A stretch of DNA of 52,953 bases, taken from assembly GCA_030916885.1 (NCBI GenBank), contig JAUPVT010000036.1, forward strand, positions 1 to 52,953, read 5' to 3'. Of this stretch, positions 34,631-43,967 are shown one piece after another. This DNA is from Chlamydiota bacterium. GTDB taxonomy: Bacteria > Chlamydiota > Chlamydiia > Chlamydiales > Rhabdochlamydiaceae. Below the pieces are notes generated by a model. That model did not search any database, had not been told where the DNA came from, and worked only from the letters and a program-made list of their open reading frames with translations. A program made the position numbers and the translations under genes. Numbering within the stretch: position 1 is the stretch's first letter; every line of letters starts with the position of its first letter.

Positions 34631-36784
34631 CTACTTAATCCAATGTAATACATCTCGAACAATAGACCAGCGCTTTTCTTGAGAAGCTGCAATTTCTGTT
34701 TTGCCTTTCACCCAAAGATCATATTGCTTTTCTGTAAATCCTTGGTTGTTTTTTAACTCTAACCATTGATTAAGGTAGTTGAGAAACTTAGGACTATCTG
34801 TATTAATGGCATAACCTAAAGTATCTATTCCAACTGCAGGACTTGGAATTACAATACGATAATTTCGATGTTTTAAAATCCATGCAAGAGCTTGCTGTTC
34901 TTCCCATAGTAAAGCTGTCTGTTTTCCTTTTACAGTAAACTCTTCAAAGTGGTCCAAGTAAATAATCCTGTCGGTAGGGAAGCTCTCATGAGCTACTTGT
35001 TCATAAGAAGATCCTTTAAGCACGGCAATTTTTAAATCTGGATTATTAAGGATTTTTTCCATAGAAGAAAATCTTTTTCGCATTTTTTCTTCTGTAACCA
35101 AAATTAATCTTGCATCTAGATAAGATTTAGCAAAAGACAAGTTTCTTAGTCTCTTTTCATTCATGCTTAACGCAGACATAGCAATATCATATTTCTTTCC
35201 TTCTATATCCGAAATGACATTATTATAAGAGAGAGGCACTAATTCTAATTTACAGCCAAGATCGTAAGCTAATTCATAAGCAAAGGCCATATCATATCCG
35301 ACTAAATGATTGTTCACATTATAAAAGCAAAAGGGGGCTGCATTAGGATAATAACCCACTCTTAAGGTTTTAGTAGCTAATATATGATCAAAAGCATCTC
35401 CTTTAAAAGGAATTGATGGAGGGATCGTTTTATAGATCTTTACAGGAATGGTAGAGGTAATTGTTAATTCATAGACGCTTTTAGCATCGTTTTTAATAGT
35501 TGGTAGTGGATTAAAAGATTTAAGAATAAAGAATAGGATAGCCATAGGAAGTAGGGTGAAAAAAGTTTTACTAATGATTCTATTCCATCTAAAAAGCAGC
35601 ATATTACGACAAGAAAGGGTGATAAATAAAGAAAGTGAAGTAATTTGCATAGCAGACAACATGGACTGAAATCCAGAGGTAAAGGGGAGAGTGGTCAAGT
35701 ACAAGTTAATCGCATTAATCGGCAGGCCTAAGGAATCTAGAATGAAGGTTAAACTATTAATCCAAGAGCCTAGTCCAACTGATCCTAAATTCGTCAAAAA
35801 GGTAGTTGCAAATAATTCAATTTGGGAAGAAAAGCCCAGAGGCAAACCATAGAAAATAGATAAGAAAAATACAAATAAGGTAATGAAAAGAGCTCCTAGG
35901 GGTAAATTAAAGACAACAGATACAGTTCCTTGTATTTGTGTTTGAGCTTTCTCATCTGTAGGATCAATAATGGCTGTTTCTTTTTTGAGCAGTTCAATGA
36001 TATAGGGCAAGCAAACAATGACTACATTTGTCGTATAAGCCAGTACTAAGATAGGCAGCGTTTGTTGTAGCCATTTATAAGCAGGGATAGAAGTTAACAT
36101 GCTTGTAAGTCTAGGGAAAATCCAAAATATAATTGAACAGGTTCCTAAAAGATATAAGATTACATAGGTACTGACTTGTTTAACGGTAGAAAGTTGAATG
36201 GTACCTACTTGGTTAGCTATAATTAAAAAGGTTCCAATTGGTGTAATACGAGCAATCCAAGCTGTAATTCGTGTTAATGCGCTTACTAAATTTTGTAAAC
36301 CATTCATAATTACATCTTTCTCTTTGAGATGGATCAATGCAATTCCAATCAGGAGAGAAAAAATTACGATCGCAGGAACAATGTTATTAGTTAGATCGTA
36401 AAAAATATTATCGGGAATGAGCAGCTCTGCAAAGTTCAAATGAGGCGTATCACTAGAGATATAACCAGATATTTGAGGGCTACTCGAACGAGGAAATAAA
36501 TGAGAAACCGTATAAACCATTAAAATATTAATAGTCCAAGCTAAACTAATAAAAAAGGCACCGCGTTTTACAATTAATTTACCTTGAGAAGAACTTAGCT
36601 GTCCTACTCCATGGATGATAGCTCCAATTAAATAAGGGATAGCTGTAACTTTGAGGAGTTTGATATATGCAGATGCGTAAGAGGCAAAAACATCGCATAA
36701 ATCGCCCAGGAATAGGCCAAAAAGAATCCCAAACACTGTGGCGATTGCCATTTGGAAAGCTAAAGAAATCTTAAATAAACGCAT
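34631..36784 (-). CDS. Dicarboxylate/amino-acid:cation symporter fused to a solute-binding protein domain
   Basis: 717 residues in two parts. Residues 1 to about 425 resemble the sodium:dicarboxylate symporter (GltP/GltT, SDF) family with about eight membrane segments; the usual serine-rich and NMDGT motifs appear only in degenerate form (AYTTNVVIVCLP, QGTVSVVFNLPLGALF). After a last hydrophobic segment (LLPMAILFFILKSF) comes an extracytoplasmic SBP family 3 domain, about 465-717: TLRVGYYPNAAPFCFYNVN, GYDMAFAYELAYDLG, KYDIAMSALSMNEKR, AVLKGSSYEQVAHE. The binding domain would sit in the periplasm attached to the carrier. Likely an amino-acid importer; substrate unknown. ATG 36784. Uninterrupted frame, so not a sequencing fusion by appearance. 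Confidence 0.85.
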   Translation of the reverse strand: MRLFKISLAFQMAIATVFGILFGLFLGDLCDVFASYASAYIKLLKVTAIPYLIGAIIHGVGQLSSSQGKLIVKRGAFFISLAWTINILMVYTVSHLFPRSSSPQISGYISSDTPHLNFAELLIPDNIFYDLTNNIVPAIVIFSLLIGIALIHLKEKDVIMNGLQNLVSALTRITAWIARITPIGTFLIIANQVGTIQLSTVKQVSTYVILYLLGTCSIIFWIFPRLTSMLTSIPAYKWLQQTLPILVLAYTTNVVIVCLPYIIELLKKETAIIDPTDEKAQTQIQGTVSVVFNLPLGALFITLFVFFLSIFYGLPLGFSSQIELFATTFLTNLGSVGLGSWINSLTFILDSLGLPINAINLYLTTLPFTSGFQSMLSAMQITSLSLFITLSCRNMLLFRWNRIISKTFFTLLPMAILFFILKSFNPLPTIKNDAKSVYELTITSTIPVKIYKTIPPSIPFKGDAFDHILATKTLRVGYYPNAAPFCFYNVNNHLVGYDMAFAYELAYDLGCKLELVPLSYNNVISDIEGKKYDIAMSALSMNEKRLRNLSFAKSYLDARLILVTEEKMRKRFSSMEKILNNPDLKIAVLKGSSYEQVAHESFPTDRIIYLDHFEEFTVKGKQTALLWEEQQALAWILKHRNYRIVIPSPAVGIDTLGYAINTDSPKFLNYLNQWLELKNNQGFTEKQYDLWVKGKTEIAASQEKRWSIVRDVLHWIK

Positions 36785-36888
36785 AAAATCTATGGGAGTA
36801 TCTAGTCATGGATCGTTATTGTATATCAGAGCAGTATGGGTAGATTTATGCAATTGGATTTTAGAATTTTTTTATAAAAACTAATAAC

Positions 36889-37650
36889 CTAACGTATATC
36901 TGTTTTGGGCTCAGCGATTTCCATAGGGTATATATTTTCTTTTGAAGAAAGAGAATTGTAAGAAGCATTTGCTTGAACCACTTCTATTTCAAAAGTCAAA
37001 AGAGAGTTAGGAGGAAGATTATGATGCATCTTATAAGCAAAATCGGGATGAATATAGATAGTGCGTTTTTCTCCTTCTTTCATACCGATTAAACCTAAGC
37101 GCAATCCTGTAATAATTTCATCGAGAAAAAGCACTTCTTTATTAGAGTCACTGAAAATAGAACCATCTAGAAAGTGTCCTTTATATTGTACCAAAGGAGA
37201 AAAATGTGATTGTATTGCTTCACCAGTGCCTATTTTCTCTATACGATACTGAACCTTGCCATTTTCTATACATACGACTTCTGTATCTGCTGCATTTTTT
37301 TTAAGGAAGGTTTCGGCTTTTTCTAAATTCTCTTTGGACTCTTGCTCAAACGCTAATTCTTTGGCAGCAACAATTGCTTCTACACACTCATTTTCTGTCA
37401 TAGGGGATTCTTTCCCATCCGCAGCCTCTTGTAGTCCTTTGATAACCTGTGCCAGATCAAGCTTGACCTTACCATTTTTTTCTAAGTCTTGTTGAATCAA
37501 ATTTTTCCCAATCAAATGCCCAAAAGCCCGGGAAAGCTTTTCAACTTCATCGTGATGAATAACTGATTCACAAGTAGGGCTTTCTTGACAAAGCGCAGCT
37601 TGTGACATAAATAGAGCACAGGCTAATAAGAGACATTTTTTTGACTTCAT
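36889..37650 (-). CDS. mip: Mip-like FKBP-type peptidyl-prolyl isomerase
   Basis: Periplasmic or surface prolyl isomerase. Signal peptide MKSKKCLLLACALFMSQAA followed by LCQESP; a FKBP_N dimerisation domain (about 35-125) and the FKBP domain (about 140-232) with VQYKGHFLDGSIFSDS, GLRLGLIGMKEGEKRTIYIHP and LLTFEIEVVQ. Several aromatic residues of the canonical catalytic pocket are replaced (IFSDS instead of VFDSS), as in other chlamydial Mip. 253 residues. GAGG before ATG 37650. Synteny with CT541; follows aspS after 51 bp. Confidence 0.92.
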   Translation of the reverse strand: MKSKKCLLLACALFMSQAALCQESPTCESVIHHDEVEKLSRAFGHLIGKNLIQQDLEKNGKVKLDLAQVIKGLQEAADGKESPMTENECVEAIVAAKELAFEQESKENLEKAETFLKKNAADTEVVCIENGKVQYRIEKIGTGEAIQSHFSPLVQYKGHFLDGSIFSDSNKEVLFLDEIITGLRLGLIGMKEGEKRTIYIHPDFAYKMHHNLPPNSLLTFEIEVVQANASYNSLSSKENIYPMEIAEPKTDIR

Positions 37651-37701
37651 GGGCTGCTACCTCGGAGCATAAATGAGTGTATTTGCTGCTAATCTTAAAT
37701 C

Positions 37702-39492
37702 TTATGTCCAAATGATTTCAATAGGTTCTATTTGAACTTTTAATTCATTTAGTTGTTTTTTTTCTACTTTTGCGGGAGCTTGCATCATTAAATCACTAGC
37801 TTTTTGTGTCTTGGGAAAAGCAATCACATCTCTAATATTTTCTGTTTTGGCTAATATCATTAATATGCGATCCAACCCAAAAGCAAATCCCAGGTGAGGA
37901 GGGGTTCCATATTCCAAAGCTTCTACAAAAAAACCAAATTTTTCTTGAATAGCATTTTTAGATAAACAGAGAATTTCAAAAATTTTATTTTGTAATTCTC
38001 TGTTATGAATTCTCTGGGACCCTCCTCCAATTTCATAACCATTTAGGACAAGGTCATAAGCTAGAGCACGGACCTTTAACGGGTCTATATTTAACATTTC
38101 CAAATCCTCAGAATAAGGAGCAGTAAAAGGGTGATGCTCGCTTTCTATGCGTTTTTCATCTGCATTCCAGCGAAGAAGTGGAAAGTCGGTTACCCAAACA
38201 AAATGCATAGAAGAGGAATCTATTAAATTTCTTTCTTTTGCAATTTTTCTGCGGAGATGGTCTAAACCTTGATTAATTCTTGCCTCTTCTCCCCCTGCTA
38301 TTAAAACCAGATCGCCTATCTCGCATTGCATGCGATTTGTTAGATCTGTTAATAGATCAGAAGAAAAGAACTTAGTAATATTCGAGCTTAAACCTTCAGA
38401 TTGACACTTCATCCAAGCTAAACCACTAACGCCAAATAAAGAAACAAACTGTGCATAGGCCTCTATTTCACGGCGTGATAGATCGGCTCCATTTTTTACC
38501 AAGAGAGCTTTGATGCAACCTTTTTGCATCAACTGCTCGCGTAGAATAGTAAATTCGCTCTTCTCTATGATATCATCAAGACGCACAAGAGGCATTTTAA
38601 AGCGTAGGTCAGGATGATCAGTTCCATAATTTTCTAAGCAATCTTTATAACTCATTTTAGGAAAAGAAAGCGGTGGAATATCAGGAGAAACGGTTTGAAT
38701 GACCCTAGTCATTAAATCCTTAATAATACCCATAATATCTTCTGGTGTCCCAAAACTCATTTCAAGATCGATTTGTGTAAATTCAGGTTGTCTGTCAGCA
38801 CGGAGATCTTCATCGCGAAAACAAGGAGCGATTTGAAAATAGCGATCCATACCGGAGATCATCAATAGTTGTTTAAATATCTGAGGTGATTGAGGTAATG
38901 CATAAAAGTTACCTGGATAGGTTCTAGAAGGTACAAGATAATCACGGGCTCCTTCTGGGGTAGACTTTCCTAGAATCGGTGTTGAAATTTCGATAAATCC
39001 TTGTTCACTCATAAAATTGCGAGTGATTAACATAACTTGATGTCGCAGTAATAAATTATCGGCAACTAATCCTCTTCTGATATCTAGATAACGGTATTTA
39101 AGTCGAAGCTCTTCATTCACCTCGATATCCTCATCACAAATAGAAAAAGGAGGGGTCTTTGCAGAAGATAAGATTTCTAGTTCTTTTACATAGATCTCTA
39201 GCTCTCCTGTAGGTAGCTTATGGTTAATCATTTTTTCAGTGCGAGCGATTACTTGGCCTTTAACAGAAATAACCCATTCGCTACGTAAACGAGATGCCTG
39301 ATGAAAAAGCTCTTCTGAAATGGTTTTAGGATCAAAAACGAGCTGAGTTAAACCAAAGAGGTCTCTTAGATCAATGAAGATAATTCCTCCATGATCACGC
39401 CTGCGATGTACCCATCCAGATAAGGTGACGATTTTACCGATATGAGAGGATCTTAATTCTCCACAAGTATGTGTTCTGCGATAGTCAAACAT
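37702..39492 (-). CDS. aspS: Aspartyl-tRNA synthetase (bacterial type)
   Basis: Class II synthetase, 596 residues. N-terminal OB anticodon-binding domain (GWVHRRRDHGGIIFIDLRD), class II motif 2 FRDEDLRADRQPEFTQIDLEMS, the bacterial GAD insertion (about 285-415), and motif 3 GFAFGLDRILMIL. Chlamydiae lack AsnRS, so it probably mischarges tRNA-Asn for GatCAB; family inference. Start ATG 39492 overlaps the end of hisS by 8 bp. Synteny with CT542. Confidence 0.97.
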   Translation of the reverse strand: MFDYRRTHTCGELRSSHIGKIVTLSGWVHRRRDHGGIIFIDLRDLFGLTQLVFDPKTISEELFHQASRLRSEWVISVKGQVIARTEKMINHKLPTGELEIYVKELEILSSAKTPPFSICDEDIEVNEELRLKYRYLDIRRGLVADNLLLRHQVMLITRNFMSEQGFIEISTPILGKSTPEGARDYLVPSRTYPGNFYALPQSPQIFKQLLMISGMDRYFQIAPCFRDEDLRADRQPEFTQIDLEMSFGTPEDIMGIIKDLMTRVIQTVSPDIPPLSFPKMSYKDCLENYGTDHPDLRFKMPLVRLDDIIEKSEFTILREQLMQKGCIKALLVKNGADLSRREIEAYAQFVSLFGVSGLAWMKCQSEGLSSNITKFFSSDLLTDLTNRMQCEIGDLVLIAGGEEARINQGLDHLRRKIAKERNLIDSSSMHFVWVTDFPLLRWNADEKRIESEHHPFTAPYSEDLEMLNIDPLKVRALAYDLVLNGYEIGGGSQRIHNRELQNKIFEILCLSKNAIQEKFGFFVEALEYGTPPHLGFAFGLDRILMILAKTENIRDVIAFPKTQKASDLMMQAPAKVEKKQLNELKVQIEPIEIIWT

Positions 39493-40777
39493 TAAGCCAG
39501 CCTTTAAGATTATCGATTAAATGTTGAATTGAAAAAGTGTGAGATTCACGCGTTGCTAATTTCTTACAAGTGATTTTTCCTGAACTAATTTCATCATCGC
39601 CAATCACTGCAACAGCTGTTGCTTGGATGAGGTTTGCAAGTTGCAAACCGTATTGAATTTTTTTGCCGCTTAAATCCATTTGTGCAGCCATATTTTTATG
39701 TCTAAGTTGCGTTATCAGTTTAAAGGCTAATTGAGTAGCCTGGCTGTTCATGGGAATCAAAAAAAGATCAGGCTTTAAAGAACTAGGAAAGTGAGCGTTT
39801 TGTTTTAACATTGTTTGTAGTAAGCGATCTATTCCTATAGCAAATCCTGTAGCTGGTAAATCAAGACCGCCTAAATCAGCTACCAATCCATCATAGCGTC
39901 CACCAGCTCCAATAGCATTTTGGGTGCGTAGCTGTCCTGAAGTGACTTCAAATACAGTATTGGTATAGTAATCTAATCCACGAACAAGTTTTGGTTCTAC
40001 TTGATAAGGAATTTTTAGTTGATCTAACTCATATAATACTAATTGAAAATGCTCTTTTGCTTCTTTACTTAAATATTCGCTAATTAAAGGCGCATTTTTC
40101 AAGATCTTCTGATCTTGATCTACTTTAGAATCCAGAATGCGCAAGACATTTTTATTAAGCCTTATCTGGCTATCTTCTGATAATTGATCTTTATAAGGTG
40201 TAAGATATGATAACAAAGCTGCTTGATAAGCTGTGCGAGATAAGCTGTCGCCGACAGAATTAATAGAAATAGATAAATTTTTTAAACCTAATCTCTGATA
40301 AATTTGATATATTAGGTCTATTAACTCTACATCTTGATAAGGATGGACTGTACCGATCGCTTCTACTCCAAATTGATGTAGCTCTCGATAGCGACCTGCT
40401 TGCGGTCTTTCATATCGGAACATAGATCCAATGTAAAAAAACTTATAAATACCAGGTCCTTGATATAGATGATTGCTAATAAAGGCGCGTACTACAGGAG
40501 CTGTTCCTTCGGGTCTTAAGCTTAAGGAGCGTCCTTTGCGATCTAAAAAAGTGTACATCTCCTTTGAAACGATATCAGAGGAGTCTCCAACACCTCTCTC
40601 AAATAGCTCGGTGTACTCAAAAATTGGAGTGCGAATTTCCCTGAAACCATATTTTATAGCTTCTTCACGTAAAATCTGCTCTATGTAAGTCCAACGATGA
40701 GATTCTTTCCAGAGGTTTTCTTGTTTTGCCTCTTGTGGAAGAATATCGAAAGTCCCTTTTACTATCGGGTATTTCAT
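39485..40777 (-). CDS. hisS: Histidyl-tRNA synthetase
   Basis: Class II synthetase, about 430 residues. KGTFDILPQ, motif 1 GFREIRTPIFEYTELFERGVG, motif 2 FRYERPQAGRYRELHQFGVE, histidine motifs RGLDYYTNTVFE and GAGGRYDGL, and motif 3 GFAIGIDRL; HGTP anticodon domain at the C-terminus. The frame opens with GTG 40786; ATG 40777 (MKYPIVKGTFD), with AGGAAAG upstream, is preferred. Coupled to aspS. Synteny with CT543. Confidence 0.96.
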   Translation of the reverse strand: MKYPIVKGTFDILPQEAKQENLWKESHRWTYIEQILREEAIKYGFREIRTPIFEYTELFERGVGDSSDIVSKEMYTFLDRKGRSLSLRPEGTAPVVRAFISNHLYQGPGIYKFFYIGSMFRYERPQAGRYRELHQFGVEAIGTVHPYQDVELIDLIYQIYQRLGLKNLSISINSVGDSLSRTAYQAALLSYLTPYKDQLSEDSQIRLNKNVLRILDSKVDQDQKILKNAPLISEYLSKEAKEHFQLVLYELDQLKIPYQVEPKLVRGLDYYTNTVFEVTSGQLRTQNAIGAGGRYDGLVADLGGLDLPATGFAIGIDRLLQTMLKQNAHFPSSLKPDLFLIPMNSQATQLAFKLITQLRHKNMAAQMDLSGKKIQYGLQLANLIQATAVAVIGDDEISSGKITCKKLATRESHTFSIQHLIDNLKGWLNV

Positions 40778-40880
40778 ATAAAACACTTTCCTGAAGTTTT
40801 TACGTATTGATAGGAGAATTGTAAACTGTGGATTGTTAAAGAGTAAAGTGATTTTAAATACTTCTATACTAAAAAGAAGC

Positions 40881-41663
40881 TTAAGAAGCTTTCTTTTCTA
40901 ATATAAAAAAATGATTTTGAGAAAATTTTTTCAAAGGGATAGAAACAATTTTTTCTAACACATTAAATAAGCGGATTGCGTATATATTGTTTCCTATTAC
41001 TGCTGGGCACTCTCTTAATATGTTTCTTGGAAAAAGATTGTAATATCCTTGTTCTAATAGAGAAAACCCAGCTAAAGACACTAACTCTTCTACTTGTTTT
41101 TTTCTGTAGATAAAATTATGGGTGTATTTTTTAAAAAGCTTCATTTTAACGCAGACTCTATTTGCCATTTCGATCCAAGAGTTTTGATTAGGAAGATGGA
41201 AAATAAAAACTTTACCCCCGGGCTTTAATATGCGATGTATCTCTTTAAGGGAAGCTAATTCATTGCCATGGTATTCTTGAACGTGCTCTAAAACCCCCAT
41301 AGAAAAAACTACATCGAATGTTTTATTCTGATAGGGAAGTAAAATAGGTTCCTTTGACTCACAGTGATGAAAGTTAAATCTTTTAAAACCTTCTAGCAAT
41401 GAAGATATCTTGCCGATCCTTTCAAAGGAGTATGCTGAAACAGTAAATCCTAATTGCAATAGAAAAAAAGAAAAATGACCATCTCCACAACCCCAGTCAA
41501 GTACATGGGCATCTGAAGATGAAGATAGATATCTAATAACCGTTTTACAGGGGAGTAAATATTGGCTAGCAATCAACCCATTCTTCCATTGAGGACAGTA
41601 TTCTCTTAACTGCTTCGAATAAGACTGCAAAAGTGTTGGATCTGCTATTTTTGCCATATTCAT
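40881..41663 (-). CDS. Class I SAM-dependent methyltransferase
   Basis: 260 residues of the Methyltransf_11 type. SAM motif I VLDWGCGDGHFSFFLLQLG at about 53-71, motif II FDVVFSMGVLEHVQEYHG, and post-motif ILKPGGKVFIFHLPNQNSW. The C-terminal half is basic and hydrophobic, as in enzymes acting on lipids, quinones or sugars, but the substrate cannot be read. ATG 41663 or 41657. It sits between hisS and uhpC, which are neighbours in C. trachomatis, so it is an insertion relative to that order. Lies next to mobile-element debris. Confidence 0.8.
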   Translation of the reverse strand: MNMAKIADPTLLQSYSKQLREYCPQWKNGLIASQYLLPCKTVIRYLSSSSDAHVLDWGCGDGHFSFFLLQLGFTVSAYSFERIGKISSLLEGFKRFNFHHCESKEPILLPYQNKTFDVVFSMGVLEHVQEYHGNELASLKEIHRILKPGGKVFIFHLPNQNSWIEMANRVCVKMKLFKKYTHNFIYRKKQVEELVSLAGFSLLEQGYYNLFPRNILRECPAVIGNNIYAIRLFNVLEKIVSIPLKKFSQNHFFILEKKAS

Positions 41664-41873
41664 AAAAGATTAATTTTTTTAGTTAAGTAAAAAAGTGTAT
41701 TTTTTACTGTTTTAAGTTACAGCTTTTTCCAGATTAACATGTTAACAAAGGTCGTGTGCAAAATATAGTTATTTCTAATAAAAGAGCTTTCTTCTCTAAC
41801 ATATGATTTTAAAAAAGATCTTTAAAGAAATAGAAAAAAATACCCTATCAGATATAGATTTTTTCTATTTTTT

Positions 41874-42069
41874 TCAAAATTCCAGGATTTTTTTGCCTAT
41901 TGGCGTTTTTATTTTCTTTTCTTCAGACAATAAAGTAATGTAGGGCATTTCATCAATAAAAATTTTTCTAAGGTAAGCAATCGTTTGTCTTCTTGTTCAT
42001 AGAAAGAACCATCAAGTAGTTCAATATATTCTTGATTTTTCCAATTAGATAAATTTATAGATAGGCCCA
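41874..42069 (-). pseudogene. C-terminal fragment of an OppA-like peptide-binding protein
   Basis: Minus-strand reading from 42068: GLSINLSNWKNQEYIELLDG, SFYEQEDKRLLTLEK, then a one-base shift and KIFIDEMPYITLLSEEKKIK, TPIGKKILEF and TGA at 41874-41876. The pattern N-W-x-N-x-E-Y-I-x-L-L-D, a charged linker, then E-K-x-F-x-D-E-M-P-x-I-x-L is that of the C-terminal end of SBP family 5 (OppA/DppA). The 5' side is cut exactly at the inverted repeat of the neighbouring IS30 element. No matching N-terminal part is seen beyond the element, so insertion was followed by deletion, or the fragment was already short. Confidence 0.5.
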
Positions 42070-43127
42070 TTCAAGTGCGAAGTGCATAAAAAAGAGTATG
42101 TAAATTTTTGAAAAAACATCTATTGTGCACCTGAGGATAGCATTTTTTTAGATAATCTGCTAAATGCTTCTAGTGGCGTTTCAAAGTTAAGAGCTTTTCT
42201 AGGTCTGTTATTCGAGAAGTGTTTCTACTTCTTTAACATCCTTGGAAGTATATGCTCGTTCAGACCTCTTTCCCAAGAATAGTAGGGCGTCGCAAAATAG
42301 AAGTCCGTTTCTAACTCAAAACTAACCTTTTGGTGATGGGCAAATTCTTTTCCGTTATCTGGTGTTAATGTATGTACAAAAGCCTTGATAGGCTTAAATT
42401 GTTCAATTAATGCTTGACCTACCTTCTCTGCTTTTTTATGAGAAACTTTGGCTAGCTTGGTTAGCTTGGAAGTTCTTTCTACTATTGATACAATTACACC
42501 TTTATGTCCTACTCATATGATTGTATCTAAATTCCCAATCTCCTAGACGAGTCTTTTTTCTACAATAGAAGGGCGTTGTTTAATATCTATACGACCGGAA
42601 ATGCTTCCTCTTCCAGAAGTTCCCTTTCTTTCTTTGTTATATTTTTTCCCCTGATGACGGAGCTCTTTATAAAGCTGCCCTACCTGTCGTTTATCTTTCC
42701 AGATGTGATTGTAGATGGTTTCATCGCTAACATGTTCTTTTCCATGTCTTTTAAGCCAACCTGATATCTGTGTAGGGCTCCATTGCAATTTTAATTTTTC
42801 TTCAACATTGGCAACTATTTGAGGACTCATTTTTTCTAAAAAATGCTTTTTCTTGAGCTTGCTGATGACGATATCCTCGTTGTCCTTTATTTCTCCTAAG
42901 CTCTCTACCAATAGTGCTATGATGAACATTTAGAACTTTTGCTATTGTGCTAGATCTATCTCCCCTATCTTTTAAAATATAAATCTGACATCTTTGGTCA
43001 TAGGTTAGGTGATGATAGCCCTAAGGCATGGTGTCTCCTTGTGTTTATTTGTTCAAAATCACAATAGAGATCTTTTAATCACCTGCGTATTCTTTTTTTT
43101 AATTATTCTGTGCACTTCAAACTTGAA
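42070..43127 (-). mobile_element. IS30-family insertion sequence, decayed, both inverted repeats visible
   Basis: Left end ttcaagtgcgaagtgcata (42070-42088); right end, read on the minus strand, TTCAAGTTTGAAGTGCACA (43127-43109). Sixteen of nineteen bases agree. Both ends continue with an A-rich run and GA(A/G)TA(T/C)G. Length about 1058 bp fits the family. The transposase inside is broken. I could not define a target duplication. Confidence 0.75.
42120..43029 (-). pseudogene. IS30-family transposase, frameshifted
   Basis: From ATG 43029 (AAGGAG upstream): MP, TAG, GYHHLTYDQRCQIYILKDRG, then SSTIAKVLNVHHSTIGRELR (helix-turn-helix). A shift near 42835 leads to MSPQIVANVEEKLKLQWSPT ... HVSDETIYNHIWKDKRQ ... 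GSISGRIDIKQRPSIVEKRL, then shifts and stops around 42480-42545 where GDWE-DTII belongs. The DDE part continues with HTLTPDNGKEFAHHQKVSFE, YFATPYYSWERGLNEH, a small deletion, a stop, NNRPRKALNFETPLEAFSRL and TAG at 42120. Order and motifs are clearly IS30; at least four lesions. Confidence 0.88.
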
Positions 43128-43280
43128 AAGCCATATATTTTATGTTTAATTTTTTTTTCTAAAAGGAGATTTGTCATTTTCAATTCATAATCTTTTTAAA
43201 GGTTAGTTTAAAAATATCTTTTAATTGGTGTTTGAAGGTAATTCGTCTATTATTAAAGATAAAATTTTAATCCAGTCTGC

Positions 43281-43817
43281 TTAGTAACTCTTATTCTGTA
43301 TTTTTTGATATTTTGTATGTAACTCTTTTATAAGTTCCATATAAGGGAAAGGGACCCATTTTTGGCCTACATGCTCTTGGAGATAATAGCCTAAAGAATG
43401 ATCTTCCTTGGCAGGAAAGTGATTAATTATTTGAATAAAGTCTGCTATTTTTTTTAGAAAACCAGAGCCGTTTGATAGAGAAAGAGAGATAGGGTTGCAA
43501 TCTTCAATGATTTTATGCCATAATAGCGAAAGCTTTTGTATGAACTCTAATTGATGACTAAGATCTTCGATAGAAAGTGAAATAAAAAGTTGTTTTAGTT
43601 CTAACAGATCTTGCTTTAAAACTTTAGTGGATATCTTGTTTTTAAAAGAGAAGTGCATGGTAAACTTCTTAAAAAAGCAAACAAGTACGGACTCTGGGTT
43701 AGGATACGTTAAATCGGCGGGAAATTGACTGAACGAATTATCTGATTTTTTGTTTTGTTCTACTCGATTCACAATGATTTTTTTATAGGGTTCTGAATTG
43801 CTGGGCGGAATACTCAT
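43281..43817 (-). CDS. Hypothetical protein, 178 residues
   Basis: Not recognised. Polar, proline- and serine-containing N-terminus (MSIPPSNSEPYKK), then a region of predicted helices with regular hydrophobic spacing (LLELKQLFISLSIEDLSHQL, FIQKLSLLWHKIIED) and an aromatic C-terminal part (GYYLQEHVGQKWVPFPYMEL). No signal peptide or membrane segment. AAAGG precedes ATG 43817. The codon usage looks like its neighbours. Size, soluble helical character and disordered N-terminus would suit a small secreted or chaperone-type protein, but there is no direct evidence. Divergent from uhpC; next to IS30. Confidence 0.6.
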   Translation of the reverse strand: MSIPPSNSEPYKKIIVNRVEQNKKSDNSFSQFPADLTYPNPESVLVCFFKKFTMHFSFKNKISTKVLKQDLLELKQLFISLSIEDLSHQLEFIQKLSLLWHKIIEDCNPISLSLSNGSGFLKKIADFIQIINHFPAKEDHSLGYYLQEHVGQKWVPFPYMELIKELHTKYQKIQNKSY

Positions 43818-43967
43818 GATAAACCTTTAAAGAAAAGCATATACTAAGCTTTTTCTTTTAATGAGGAATATAAAAAAATAAATCAAGAAAGAAGTCTGAA
43901 AAAAATAATAGGTTCATTTTCTTAAGACGCTTTTTGTTTTATAAACTTTAATAGGAGAAAGTTGTAT

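Noticed and set aside
42543-42929. 128-codon open frame as a transposase gene
   Set aside because: It is the middle part of the frameshifted IS30 transposase, with the helix-turn-helix and DDE parts in other frames.
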